64,000 nucleotides of DNA, from contig NZ_JALPVJ010000033.1 in NCBI RefSeq assembly GCF_023544445.1, positions 1-64,000 of the forward strand, in the 5' to 3' direction. The number at the start of each line of letters is the position of its first letter. The stretch's first letter is position 1. The DNA is from Actinoplanes sp. M2I2 (GTDB lineage: Bacteria; Actinomycetota; Actinomycetes; Mycobacteriales; Micromonosporaceae). The notes beneath the pieces were generated by a model. It was not told where the DNA came from. It saw nothing but the letters and a program-made list of their open reading frames with translations, and did not search any database. A program made the position numbers and the translations under genes. Positions 1-8,948 of this stretch are shown here, piece after piece.

Positions 1-115
1 CGGTGGTCATAGCGGAGGGGAAACGCCCGGTCTCATTCCGAACCCGGAAGCTAAGCCCTCCAGCGCCGATGGTACTGCACTCGGGAGGGTGTGGGAGAGT
101 AGGACGCCGCCGGAC
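1..115 (+). rRNA. rrf: 5S ribosomal RNA (5' end cut by window edge)
   Basis: The first 115 bases match the bacterial 5S rRNA pattern. Visible landmarks are the conserved loop segment CCGAACCCGGAAG, the helix segment GGTACTGCACTCGGGAGG and the 3' strand GGGAGAGTAGGACGCCGCCGG that closes the terminal helix with the opening bases. Only the first one or two bases appear to be missing. It is the last gene of an rRNA operon that enters the window from the left, read on the + strand, and it is followed by a strong terminator hairpin. Confidence 0.95.
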
Positions 116-124
116 TCAACGTGA

Positions 125-165
125 CAGTAGGCCCACCCCACACGGGGTGGGCCTACTGCTATTTA
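125..165 (+). terminator. rRNA operon terminator hairpin
   Basis: A perfect 15-bp inverted repeat (125-139 with 144-158, loop ACAC) sits ten bases after the 5S gene and is followed by a short T-containing stretch. The position and stem strength fit the intrinsic terminator of the rRNA operon. From here to about 334 no gene or other clear element is seen. Confidence 0.85.
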
Positions 166-334
166 CGGACCTTTTCGCGAACCGGCTCGATGCAGGCTCG
201 ACTTCGCTGCTGATGGTGAGAGCCGGCCCAAGGTCCGCGGACGTGGCACACGACCAGTCCCCTTAGGGTCTACCCGGTCGTAAGTGGCCTTCGCTCGGAA
301 CTCTGCCGTCTTCGGATGAGCGTCAGCCGAAGTT

Positions 335-400
335 TGTGGCGTTCCGGAAGGCGGGTGTCAGCGGGACTCTGTGGCGTTTCGGAGGGCGAGCATCAGCGGG
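335..400. repeat. imperfect 31-base direct repeat over a gene end
   Basis: Positions 335-365 and 370-400 are 31-base copies that differ at five positions. The second copy is inside the 3' end of the reverse-strand gene at 358-1038; the first copy lies across and beyond its stop codon, so the coding end (residues LRNAT) is echoed downstream. It looks like an old tandem duplication that moved or trapped the stop codon. Confidence 0.7.
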
Positions 401-1038
401 GCCGCTTCCTCGGGGGTGCGGTTGTTGAACATCGCCAGGGCCAGGCTGCCGTGGTCGGCCCAGCCGCAGACGGTCAGGTCGCCGTCGCCGGTGCTGGTGA
501 TGCCGCACTTCATGGTGCCGTCCAACGGGCCCGGGTCGACGTCCTTGAGGCTGGTGACCGCGCCCTCGCTGTCGGAGATGAGCTCCATCGCGGCTTCCAG
601 GTCCTTGCCGGGAGTCCAGATCAGGCCGGTGCCCGCAAGGAACAGCACGTTCTTGTCGGGCGTCTCGTTGTAGACGGCGCCGTAGGTGTGGTCGAGGTCC
701 ACCTCGGCGGCCAGGGCCGTACGCAGATAGTCCGCCGTGGAGGCGCCCTCACTGGAGTAGTCGAGACTCAGCGGGCCCACGCTCGGCTTGATCTCGAGCT
801 CCGCGTGGCGCTGGGCGATGATGCGCCAGCTGGCGAACGCGAGCATCGTCATGGCCACGACCGCGACCGCCAGCAGCATCGCGATCAACACCCGGCGTAC
901 GCGGCCCCGGGGTTTTGCCTCCGCCGGCGCCTCGTCGTCGTCGCTGGTGAAGTCGCCGCTGGTGAAAAGATCGGCGTCCTCGTCGGAGGCGGGAGGCGGG
1001 GTGCCGATGTCGATCGGTTTCGGGCCGGGCTCGGGCAT
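358..1038 (-). CDS. single-pass membrane protein, unknown function
   Basis: A 226-residue protein with an acidic, Pro-rich cytoplasmic N-terminus (about 1-45), one hydrophobic helix (about 49-70) and a roughly 150-residue outer domain. The outer domain contains two cysteines and the motif CGWADHGSLA near the C-terminus. The same layout and the motif WADHGSLA recur in the protein at 20369-21550, so the two are paralogues of an actinobacterial family I cannot name. The gene diverges from valS with about 68 bases between the starts. The ATG start follows from the domain layout; the C-terminal coding end is duplicated in the DNA just beyond the stop. No enzyme motif is visible. Confidence 0.75.
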   Translation of the reverse strand: MPEPGPKPIDIGTPPPASDEDADLFTSGDFTSDDDEAPAEAKPRGRVRRVLIAMLLAVAVVAMTMLAFASWRIIAQRHAELEIKPSVGPLSLDYSSEGASTADYLRTALAAEVDLDHTYGAVYNETPDKNVLFLAGTGLIWTPGKDLEAAMELISDSEGAVTSLKDVDPGPLDGTMKCGITSTGDGDLTVCGWADHGSLALAMFNNRTPEEAAPLMLALRNATESR

Positions 1039-1094
1039 TGCGGAAGCCTAGCAACCGGCGGTGGTGCGCATTCGGGGTTCCGCCGCGGCATCCG

Positions 1095-1100
1095 TAGACT
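1095..1100 (+). promoter_or_regulatory. -10 element (TAGACT) for leaderless valS
   Basis: TAGACT fits the actinobacterial -10 pattern TANNNT and lies six bases before the GTG start of valS. No ribosome binding site precedes that GTG. Together these suggest transcription starting at or next to the start codon, that is a leaderless mRNA. Inferred from spacing only. Confidence 0.5.
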
Positions 1101-1106
1101 TGTCGG

Positions 1107-3740
1107 GTGACCGAGACGACCCAGAACCGCACCCCCGACAGCCGGCCCACCGGTGGCCTCTCCGCCCAGTACCAGCCGGGCGAGGTAGAGCAGCGGCGGT
1201 ACGAGAATTGGGTATCGCAGGGCTACTTCACGGCCGACCCGGCGAGTGACAAGCCCGCGTTCTCGATCGTCATCCCCCCGCCCAACGTGACCGGTTCGCT
1301 GCACGTCGGCCACGCGCTCGACCACACGATCCAGGACACGCTCTCGCGCCTCAAGCGCATGCAGGGCTTCGAGGTGCTGTGGCTGCCGGGCATGGACCAC
1401 GCCGGCATCGCGACGCAGAACGTCGTGGAGCGTCAGCTCGCCGCTCAGCAGTTGTCCCGCCACGACCTCGGCCGTGAGAAGTTCGTCGAGAAGGTCTGGG
1501 AGTGGAAGGCGCAGTCCGGGGGCGCGATCCTCGGGCAGATGCGCCGCCTGGGCGACTCGGTGGACTGGTCGCGCGAGCGGTTCACGATGGACGAAGGCCT
1601 GTCCCGGGCGGTCCAGACGATCTTCAAGCGGCTGTACGACGACGAGCTGATCTACCGGGCCAACCGGATCATCAACTGGTGCCCGCGGTGCCTGACCGCG
1701 CTCAGCGACATCGAGGTGGAGCACACCGACGACGAGGGTGAGCTGGTCTCGATCCGGTACGGCGACGGCGACAACGCGATCGTCGTGGCGACCACCCGGG
1801 CCGAGACGATGCTGGGCGACACCGCCGTGGCCGTCCACCCCGACGACGAGCGTTACCGGCACCTGATCGGCACCGAGGTCGAGCTGCCGCTGACCGGCCG
1901 GCGCATCCCGATCGTCGCCGACGAGCACGTCGACCCGTCGTTCGGCACCGGCGCGGTCAAGGTGACCCCGGCCCACGACCCGAACGACTTCGAGATCGGC
2001 CAGCGCCACGGCCTGCCCAGCATCACCATGATGGACGAGCGGGCGGTCGTCACCGTGCACGGCCCGTTCGAGGGGCTCGACCGCTACGAGGCCCGGCCGG
2101 CCATCGTCGACGCGCTGCGCGAGCAGGGCCGCATCGTTGCCGAGAAGCGACCGTACGTGCACTCGGTCGGGCACTGTTCGCGGTGCAAGACGACCGTCGA
2201 GCCGCGGCTGTCGCTGCAGTGGTTCGTCAGCACCGGCCCGCTGGCCAAGGCGGCCGGTGACGCGGTGCGCGACGGGCGGGTCACCATCGAGCCGGCCGAG
2301 CTGTCCAAGCGTTACTTCGCCTGGGTCGACAACATGCATGACTGGTGCATCTCGCGTCAGCTGTGGTGGGGTCACCGCATCCCGGTCTGGTACGGGCCGG
2401 ACGGCGCGGTCGTCTGTGTCGGCCCCGACGAGCAGCCGCCCACCGGCGAGGGCTGGAAGCAGGACGAGGACGTTCTCGACACCTGGTTCTCCTCGGCGCT
2501 GTGGCCGTTCTCGACGATGGGCTGGCCCGAGCAGACCGCCGAGCTGGCCAAGTTCTATCCGACCAGCGTGCTCGTCACCGGCTACGACATCCTGTTCTTC
2601 TGGGTCGCCCGGATGATGATGTTCGGCCTGTACGCCATGGACGACGTGCAGCCGTTCAACGTGGTCAACCTGCACGGCATGGTCCGCGACGGCCACGGCA
2701 AGAAGATGTCGAAGTCGTTCGGCAACGTCGTCGACCCGCTCGACTGGATCGACCGCTACGGCGCCGACGCCACCCGCTTCACGCTGGCCCGCGGGGCCAA
2801 CCCCGGTTCGGACGTGCCGATCAGCGAGGAGTGGTGCCAGGGCTCGCGCAACTTCTGCAACAAGCTGTGGAACGCGACCCGCTTCGCGCTCATGAACGGC
2901 GCGACGGTCGAGGGTGACCTGCCGCCTGCCGCCGAGCTGAGCGCGATCGACAAGTGGATCCTCTCCCGCCTGCAGCACGTGATCGGCGAGGTCGACGAGC
3001 AGTTCAAGGCCTATGAGTACGCCAAGGTCTGCGACACGCTCTACCACTTCGCCTGGGACGACGTCTGCGACTGGTATCTCGAGCTGAGCAAGCCGGTGCT
3101 GGCCTCCGACGACAGCGCCGCTTCCAAGAGGGTGCTCGGGCACGTGCTCGACCAGCTGCTGCGCCTGCTGCACCCGGTCATCCCGTTCGTCACCGAGGAG
3201 CTGTGGATCGCGCTCACCGGGGGCGAGACGCTCGTCCGGGCGTCCTGGCCGGCGGTCGAGAAGGAGCTGATCGACGACTCCGCCGAGGAGGAGCTGGCCG
3301 CCTTGCAGAAGGTGGTCACCGAGGTCCGGCGGTTCCGTTCCGACCAGGGGCTCAAGCCGAGTCAGCGGGTCGCCGCGGCGCTCACCGGGCTGGGTGCCGT
3401 CGGCATCGACACGCACGAGCCGCTGATCCGTTCGCTCGCCCGGCTCGACGCGCCCGGTGAGGGCTTCACGGCCACGGCGACGCTCGCGGTGTCCGGCCCG
3501 ATCACGGTCGACCTCGACACCCGCGGCACGATCGACGTCGCCGCCGAGCGGGCCCGGCTCGAGAAGGACCGCGCCGCCGCCGAGAAGGAGGCGGCCCAGT
3601 GCCGGGCCAAGCTCGGCAACGAGTCGTTCATCGGCAAGGCGCCCGAACAGGTCGTCGCCAAGATCAAGGGGCGGCTGGAGACGGCCGAGGCCGATCTCAC
3701 GAGAATTGCCGCGGCCCTCGAAGCGTTGCGTACGGCATGA
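1107..3740 (+). CDS. valS: valyl-tRNA synthetase
   Basis: Class I aminoacyl-tRNA synthetase of 877 residues that charges tRNA-Val in the cytoplasm. The HIGH-type signature is HVGH at residues 66-69, after the family segment PPPNVTGSLHVGH, and the KMSKS loop (GKKMSKSFGNVVDP) lies near residue 533. An editing (CP1) insertion lies between them, an anticodon-binding domain follows, and the C-terminus has the charged coiled-coil arm typical of ValS (AAERARLEKDRAAAEKEAA). The GTG start at 1107 gives the usual family N-terminus and sits six bases after a -10 element. The stop overlaps the folC start (ATGA), so the two are translationally coupled. Length is normal. Confidence 0.97.
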   Translation: MTETTQNRTPDSRPTGGLSAQYQPGEVEQRRYENWVSQGYFTADPASDKPAFSIVIPPPNVTGSLHVGHALDHTIQDTLSRLKRMQGFEVLWLPGMDHAGIATQNVVERQLAAQQLSRHDLGREKFVEKVWEWKAQSGGAILGQMRRLGDSVDWSRERFTMDEGLSRAVQTIFKRLYDDELIYRANRIINWCPRCLTALSDIEVEHTDDEGELVSIRYGDGDNAIVVATTRAETMLGDTAVAVHPDDERYRHLIGTEVELPLTGRRIPIVADEHVDPSFGTGAVKVTPAHDPNDFEIGQRHGLPSITMMDERAVVTVHGPFEGLDRYEARPAIVDALREQGRIVAEKRPYVHSVGHCSRCKTTVEPRLSLQWFVSTGPLAKAAGDAVRDGRVTIEPAELSKRYFAWVDNMHDWCISRQLWWGHRIPVWYGPDGAVVCVGPDEQPPTGEGWKQDEDVLDTWFSSALWPFSTMGWPEQTAELAKFYPTSVLVTGYDILFFWVARMMMFGLYAMDDVQPFNVVNLHGMVRDGHGKKMSKSFGNVVDPLDWIDRYGADATRFTLARGANPGSDVPISEEWCQGSRNFCNKLWNATRFALMNGATVEGDLPPAAELSAIDKWILSRLQHVIGEVDEQFKAYEYAKVCDTLYHFAWDDVCDWYLELSKPVLASDDSAASKRVLGHVLDQLLRLLHPVIPFVTEELWIALTGGETLVRASWPAVEKELIDDSAEEELAALQKVVTEVRRFRSDQGLKPSQRVAAALTGLGAVGIDTHEPLIRSLARLDAPGEGFTATATLAVSGPITVDLDTRGTIDVAAERARLEKDRAAAEKEAAQCRAKLGNESFIGKAPEQVVAKIKGRLETAEADLTRIAAALEALRTA

Positions 3741-5062
3741 GCACCTACGAAGAGGTCACCGCCGCGCTCGACGAGCGCGGCTTCACCCGCATGGCCTTCG
3801 ACATGCAGAAGATCCGGGACCTGATGGACGTGCTCGGCAGCCCGCAGCGGGCCTACCCGGCCATCCACCTGACCGGCACCAACGGCAAGACCAGTACGGC
3901 CCGCATGATCGACGCGTTGCTGCGCGCGCACGGTCTGCACACCGGCCGCTACACGAGCCCGCACCTCGAGACGGTCCGCGAGCGGATCAGCCTCGACGGC
4001 GAGCCGATCTCGGAGGAGGGGCTCGCCGCCACCTACGACGACGTCGCGCCGCTGGCCGAGCTGATCGACGCCCGCAACCCCGAGCCGCTCACCTACTTCG
4101 ACATGACGACCGCCATGGCGTACGCGGCCTTCGCCGACGCCCCGGTGGACATCGCCGTCGTCGAGGTGGGTCTGGGTGGCGAGGAGGACGCGACCAACGT
4201 CATCGAGGCCGGCGTCGCGGTGATGACGCCGATCGGGCTCGACCACACCGAGTGGCTGGGCGACACCATCGAAGACATCGCCTGGGCCAAGGCGGGCATC
4301 ATCCACAAGGGCGCCACGGTCATCTCCGCGTTGCAGACCGAGGAGGCCATGCGGCCGATCATCGAGCGCAGCGCCGAGATGGGGGCGACCCTGGCCCGCG
4401 AGGGCAGCGAGTTCGGCATGATCGAGCGGGCCCAGGCGGTCGGCGGGCAGGTGCTCACCCTGCAGGGCCTCGGCGGGGTGTACGACGAGATCTTCCTGCC
4501 GTTGTTCGGCGCCCACCAGGCGCAGAACGCGGCGCTGGCGCTGGCCGCCGTCGAGGCGTTCCTGGGCGCGGGCCCCGACAAGCAATTGGAGCTCGATCTC
4601 GTACGGGAAGGGTTTGCGCAGGTCGACTCGCCGGGGCGGCTCGAACGGGTCCGCAGCGCGCCGACGATCCTGCTGGACGGCGCGCACAACCCGCACGGCA
4701 TGGCCGCGACGGTGAGCGCGCTCGAGGAGGAGTTCGCGTTCCGGCACCTGGTCGCGGTGGTGGCGGTGCTGGGCGACAAGGACGTCTCCGGGCTGCTCGA
4801 TCTGCTCGAGCCGGTCGCGGCGCGCATCGTGGTCACCCAGAACAGCTCGCCGCGGTCGATGCCGGTCGACGAGCTGGCCCAGCTGGCGACCGACATCTTC
4901 GGCGAGGACAGGGTGACGGTCGCGTACACCATGCCCGACGCCATCGAGGAAGCCGTGGTGATCGCCGAGGAGGACACCAGCGGCGAGCTCAGCGGCGTGG
5001 GCGTGGTCATCACCGGTTCGGTCGTCACGGTCGCCGACGCGCGTAAACTCCTGAAGCGATGA
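3737..5062 (+). CDS. folC: folylpolyglutamate/dihydrofolate synthase
   Basis: A 441-residue Mur-ligase family enzyme that adds glutamate to folates (and dihydropteroate in bifunctional forms). The ATP-binding P-loop is LTGTNGKTS (near residue 49), followed by TSPHLETVRERI, the central segment DIAVVEVGLGGEEDATN, the magnesium/ATP segment GLDHTEWLG and the C-terminal domain signature LLDGAHNPHG. The ATG at 3737 overlaps the valS stop and gives the expected N-terminus; a longer in-frame extension inside valS was discarded. The 3' end overlaps the DUF4233 gene by four bases. The gene order valS-folC-DUF4233 is conserved in actinobacteria. Confidence 0.95.
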   Translation: MSTYEEVTAALDERGFTRMAFDMQKIRDLMDVLGSPQRAYPAIHLTGTNGKTSTARMIDALLRAHGLHTGRYTSPHLETVRERISLDGEPISEEGLAATYDDVAPLAELIDARNPEPLTYFDMTTAMAYAAFADAPVDIAVVEVGLGGEEDATNVIEAGVAVMTPIGLDHTEWLGDTIEDIAWAKAGIIHKGATVISALQTEEAMRPIIERSAEMGATLAREGSEFGMIERAQAVGGQVLTLQGLGGVYDEIFLPLFGAHQAQNAALALAAVEAFLGAGPDKQLELDLVREGFAQVDSPGRLERVRSAPTILLDGAHNPHGMAATVSALEEEFAFRHLVAVVAVLGDKDVSGLLDLLEPVAARIVVTQNSSPRSMPVDELAQLATDIFGEDRVTVAYTMPDAIEEAVVIAEEDTSGELSGVGVVITGSVVTVADARKLLKR

Positions 5063-5442
5063 CCTCCCCCGAGCCCGACGAGACCGACCAGGCCGCTCCG
5101 GCGCCGCGGTCCGGGCTTCGCAACCCCCAGGCCGCCGTACGAGGTCTGGGGGCCGGCACGCTCGTGCTGGAAGCCATCGTGCTCCTGCTGGCCATCCAGC
5201 CCATCCGCATCCTGGGCGGCGACCTCAGCGGGTGGGGCATCGCGGCGGTGGTGGCGCTGGCCGTGCTCGCCGCGCTGCTGGCCGGCATGATGCGCCGCCC
5301 GTGGGGCTGGACGGCCGGCACCGTGCTGCAGATCCTGCTGCTGGCCAGCGGCCTGTTCCACTGGTCGCTGGCCGCGCTCGGCCTGATCTTCGGCGCCGCC
5401 TGGGTGTACGCCCTCTCCGTCCGCCGCTCGATCCTGGGTTAG
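5059..5442 (+). CDS. DUF4233 family membrane protein
   Basis: A 127-residue protein with four predicted membrane helices (about residues 32-50, 56-76, 83-100 and 103-122), a polar N-terminal tail and no charged active-site motif. It overlaps the folC stop by ATGA and belongs to the small membrane family (DUF4233) that regularly follows folC in actinobacteria. Its function is unknown; the coupling suggests expression with folate and tRNA charging genes but does not show a shared pathway. The stop is followed by a convergent gene at 5500. Confidence 0.85.
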   Translation: MTSPEPDETDQAAPAPRSGLRNPQAAVRGLGAGTLVLEAIVLLLAIQPIRILGGDLSGWGIAAVVALAVLAALLAGMMRRPWGWTAGTVLQILLLASGLFHWSLAALGLIFGAAWVYALSVRRSILG

Positions 5443-5499
5443 CCCCGGTCCGGAGCGAGGCCCGGCGCAGCACCCGGCCCGGGGAGGGGCCGGCGTCCG

Positions 5500-8400
5500 T
5501 CAGCGGATCGAGCGCCACTGGGTGATGGCGATGTTGTGGTCGTCGGGGTCGCGGAACGTGGCCGACCAGAGCTCGAGACGATCGCCCCGGTTGACCGGGC
5601 GCGGGGGATGGACGAACTCGACGCCCTTGGCCTGAAGCTCGTGGTAGACGGCTTCCACGTCGCCCACCTCGAGGTTGAGGTAGATCAGACGGCCGGCCTC
5701 GGCGGAGAGGCCGTTGACAGTGCGCAGCACCAGGCGCGTGTCGCCGGAGGCCATGACCGCACTGCCCTCGCCGCTGTCGATCTCGAAGAAGCCCAGGGTG
5801 TCGCGGTAGAACGTGATCGACCGGTCGAGATCGGTGACCAGCACGGTGATGCCGACGCCGTAGATGGCACCGGCCGGGCCGGGACGCGCGCTCGGGTAGG
5901 CGGTGATCACGTCGGCGGCGCGGTCGTCCGGTTCGGACCGGTCCGCCAGGTCACCCCACGGCCCGCGGTCTTCGGCCGCCGCGGCCGCCGCCGCCGCGGC
6001 GAGAGCGGCCGCGGCCGGTGACGGCTTGGACTGGCCCGAACCGCCGCCCGGCACGCCCCTGACCGCACCGCCCGGGCCGGAGCCCGCACCGACTGCACCT
6101 GAGGCGGCCGTCTCCGGCCCGGAGCCGGCGGCACCCTGCGACGGCGAGGCAACGACCGGCTCGACGCCGGACGCACCGGCCGCTGATCCGGAGGCGCCCG
6201 CCGTCGACTCGGAGGTGGCGGCCTGCCCGGAGGTGGCGGCCTGCCCGGAGGTGGCGGCCTGCCCGGAGGTGGCGGCCTGCCCGGAGGTGGCAGCGGCCGG
6301 GTCGGTGCGGGGAGCCGGAGCCGGCGAATCGGCTTCTGACGGGCCCGATGTCGTGGGCGGCGGGACAGTCGTAGGCCCGGATCCGGACGCGACCACCGTC
6401 GGCCCGTCACCGGAGGCGGCTCGCCCGGTCGACTCGTCGGTGGGAGGCGTGTAGGGAACTGCCGCGGGCCTCGGCGGCCGGTCGTCGGGCGTATAAGGCA
6501 CCGCCGCGGGCTTCGGAGCCCCGCCGGTCGCGGGAGCCGCCGATGCGGCCGGCGGCGTGTCAGACGTGGGTGCGGAAGCCGCGGCGTTGAGCCGTTCCGC
6601 GTCACGTGCGGATGCGAACCCCGCGGCAGCGGATGGTCCCGCGTCAGATGCGGACGTGGAGCCCGCGGCGGGCTGTCCCGCGTCACGTGCGGGTGTGGAG
6701 CCCGCGGCGAGCTGTCCTCCGTCAGGCGTGGGCGGGGAGTCGGCGGCGGCCGGCGCTGACGCTTCCGGCTCCGGGGTGGTCCTGGGCGGGCGCACCGAGG
6801 TCTCCTCGTCGACGGACCGCCGCTGGGGATAGAACACGGACTCGGTGGACGACGGCGGCGAGTCGGGTTCGGGAGCCGGTTCGGTGGTGGGAACTGCTTC
6901 GGGACGTGTCCCTTCGGCGCGCGGCGGCTCGCTGGGTGGCTCGGTGGCCTCCGGCTCGCGATCGCTCTTTCCGACCTTCTTGACGGCGGCCGCGGCGGCC
7001 GCGGCCATGGCACCGATCGCGCCGGCCAGCAAGCCGCCGGACCGGCCCGACTCGGCGCGCGGCGGCTCGGTCGCGGGCGCGAAGACGGGAGCTTCCGTCT
7101 CGTCGACAGGGCCCGTCCGACCGGTGCCGGACGGGTCGTCGGGCGCCGCCGTGCGGGAGGGACGCGGAGTGCTGCCGGGGGTGGGCGAGGTCGTCCGGGT
7201 GTCGGCGGGCGGCTCGGGTCGGGCGTTGCTCGCCGGGCGGTCCGGGCCCGGGGCGGACGGGGCCGCCGCGTTCGCCGAAACGTAGGTCGCCGATCCCGTG
7301 GTGCCCGGGTGGGACGGCGCGGCGTCGCCGGGGGCCGCCGGGAACGCCTCGGTCGGGGTGGCGGCGTCGTGGGCCGCGTTGGAGACGAAACGGGTCGTGG
7401 GGTGGATCGGTGCGGAGTCGGCCGGGGGCGGCGCGATCAAGTCCTCCTCGCGGGCGGTGGCGGCCGCGGCGGTGTTCTCCGGGGCCGGGTCGGGGTCGCC
7501 CTCGAGCGGGAGGTCGATCTCGTCGTCGGGGACGGGCCGCGGACCGGGTGCGGGGGCCTGCGGCCGTGGCGTGGTCGGCTCGGGCGCCGTCGGGGGCGGG
7601 GTCGACGGGTCCGGCGCCGTGGGGAACGAACTGACCGGCGACGGCGTGGCCGGGGCGGACGTCGGCGTCGGCTCGGGACGGCGCGGGGCGGGCACCGGCT
7701 CGTCGAGCGGGATGTCGGTGCCCAGCGCGTCGTCGGGGTGGGGTTCGCGCTGGGCCGGCGGCCCCGGCTGTTCGGCGGTGGCTGTCGCCGCACCGCCATG
7801 CGGGCGCGGGCTGGGCCGTCGCCTCGCCGGACGGGAGGCGGCCGCAGCACCGGCCGCAGCAGCACCAGCCCCGCTGACACCGGCCGGCTCCGATGCGTCG
7901 GCGTCGGCGTCGGCGTAGGGGGAGGAGGCGGCGGTGGTGGAGGAGGGCGAGGTCGGTGACCCGCCACCGGGCGAGCCGGCGGACGCTCGGCGGGGGAGCG
8001 GCGGCGGCGCGTCGTCATGGTCGACGAACACGCCCTCGACGACCGGGCCGGCCGGCGTGTCCCGGACGACCACCGGGCTTCCGTACTCCTCCGAGTCGAC
8101 GGCGGAGGCGCCGGACGATCCGATGTTCTCCGAGCCGCCGGGCGGGCCGGGCGGCGGGGTGGGCGGCGGCGGGGAACTGCCCGGCGGGGGCGGCGGGGGC
8201 GGCTCGTCCGGGCCGCGGCCCCACGTGCGGTCACGGCCGGCCCACGGCGGCGGCTCGACGTCGCCCAGCAGATCGGTGTCCAGGTCGGTGTCGAGATCGG
8301 GGTCGAGGTCGGGGGCGGGCTGGTCGTCGAAGTCGGCGACGGGCATCGCCGGGTCGGCGCCGGCTACGCGGGGCGCCGCCTCGTCCCAGTTGATTTTGAC

Positions 8401-8805
8401 GCGGCGCAGGTCGTCGACGTCGACGGTGATCGGCAGGGTGTCGCCGGGCTCGGGCCACTTCACGACCGGGATGCGCGACTCGTTGATCTCGATCTCGCGG
8501 GTGGGCAGGCCGGGCGCGACGATCACCGCCTGGATGCGGGCCCGGGCATAGACCGCCGTGGTCATCGGCCGCGGCGTGATGGCCGAGACCTCGGCCGTGC
8601 CGGCCACCCAGGCGCGGGCGCCGCGCCGCACCACGTTGACCACGCCCAGCGCGATCGCCAGGGCCAGCAGGGCGACCCCGAAGATGACCACGCCCAGGCT
8701 CGACATGCCGAAACCCAGAGCGACCACGAAGACCGCGATCGTGCCCGCGACCGCCGCGACCAGCTTCCGTGCCGGTGCGATCGGTCGTCCGGTCTGGTTT
8801 GCCAA
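5500..8805 (-). CDS. giant low-complexity membrane protein with C-terminal VOC domain
   Basis: One 1101-residue reading frame. Residues 1-65 form two hydrophobic helices, followed by a small beta-rich domain (to about 165, with EIEINESRIPVVKWPEPG). Then comes a disordered linker of roughly 780 residues made of Pro, Ala, Ser, Thr, Glu and Gly with several internal repeats, including five tandem copies of AATSGQ-like units. The last ~120 residues are a complete VOC (glyoxalase/bleomycin-resistance) domain, from IYGVGITVLVTDLDRSITFY to SATFRDPDDHNIAITQW. The TTG start at 8805 has a GGGAGG ribosome site six bases upstream and matches the start of the first helix. The VOC domain may bind or transform a small molecule at the membrane; which one is unknown. 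A fusion of two older genes is likely. Confidence 0.75.
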   Translation of the reverse strand: MANQTGRPIAPARKLVAAVAGTIAVFVVALGFGMSSLGVVIFGVALLALAIALGVVNVVRRGARAWVAGTAEVSAITPRPMTTAVYARARIQAVIVAPGLPTREIEINESRIPVVKWPEPGDTLPITVDVDDLRRVKINWDEAAPRVAGADPAMPVADFDDQPAPDLDPDLDTDLDTDLLGDVEPPPWAGRDRTWGRGPDEPPPPPPPGSSPPPPTPPPGPPGGSENIGSSGASAVDSEEYGSPVVVRDTPAGPVVEGVFVDHDDAPPPLPRRASAGSPGGGSPTSPSSTTAASSPYADADADASEPAGVSGAGAAAAGAAAASRPARRRPSPRPHGGAATATAEQPGPPAQREPHPDDALGTDIPLDEPVPAPRRPEPTPTSAPATPSPVSSFPTAPDPSTPPPTAPEPTTPRPQAPAPGPRPVPDDEIDLPLEGDPDPAPENTAAAATAREEDLIAPPPADSAPIHPTTRFVSNAAHDAATPTEAFPAAPGDAAPSHPGTTGSATYVSANAAAPSAPGPDRPASNARPEPPADTRTTSPTPGSTPRPSRTAAPDDPSGTGRTGPVDETEAPVFAPATEPPRAESGRSGGLLAGAIGAMAAAAAAAVKKVGKSDREPEATEPPSEPPRAEGTRPEAVPTTEPAPEPDSPPSSTESVFYPQRRSVDEETSVRPPRTTPEPEASAPAAADSPPTPDGGQLAAGSTPARDAGQPAAGSTSASDAGPSAAAGFASARDAERLNAAASAPTSDTPPAASAAPATGGAPKPAAVPYTPDDRPPRPAAVPYTPPTDESTGRAASGDGPTVVASGSGPTTVPPPTTSGPSEADSPAPAPRTDPAAATSGQAATSGQAATSGQAATSGQAATSESTAGASGSAAGASGVEPVVASPSQGAAGSGPETAASGAVGAGSGPGGAVRGVPGGGSGQSKPSPAAAALAAAAAAAAAEDRGPWGDLADRSEPDDRAADVITAYPSARPGPAGAIYGVGITVLVTDLDRSITFYRDTLGFFEIDSGEGSAVMASGDTRLVLRTVNGLSAEAGRLIYLNLEVGDVEAVYHELQAKGVEFVHPPRPVNRGDRLELWSATFRDPDDHNIAITQWRSIR
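6211..6298. repeat. 18-bp tandem repeat (4 perfect copies plus part)
   Basis: The unit GGAGGTGGCGGCCTGCCC occurs four times in perfect head-to-tail order from 6211 to 6282, with a partial and slightly changed fifth copy. It encodes the AATSGQ run in the linker of the gene at 5500-8805. Perfect copies of this length suggest a recently expanded, length-variable array. Confidence 0.9.
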
Positions 8806-8948
8806 TGTGGACCTCCCGCTCGTACCCGTCAGGTTATTGCCCGGCTCAGCCTGAGCGAAAGTGCGGTAGTCCCGGCGTTGGCTCTCGGCTCCTTCCCGGT
8901 ACCGATAGGCTGAATGTCGGCCCTTGCACCCCTGTCCTGGAGGAAAGT

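Noticed and set aside
166..334. Search for tRNA genes after the rRNA operon and in other gaps.
   Set aside because: No cloverleaf with a T-loop (GGTTCGA-type) and acceptor stem was found here or at the prophage left end, so the phage does not use a tRNA attachment site.
885..3416. An 843-codon open frame on the minus strand opposite valS.
   Set aside because: It is the mirror of a high-GC coding frame: rich in Arg, Gly, Val and Leu without domains, and valS is beyond doubt on the other strand. The same holds for long minus frames opposite ileS (14811-17006) and rne (28255-31269).
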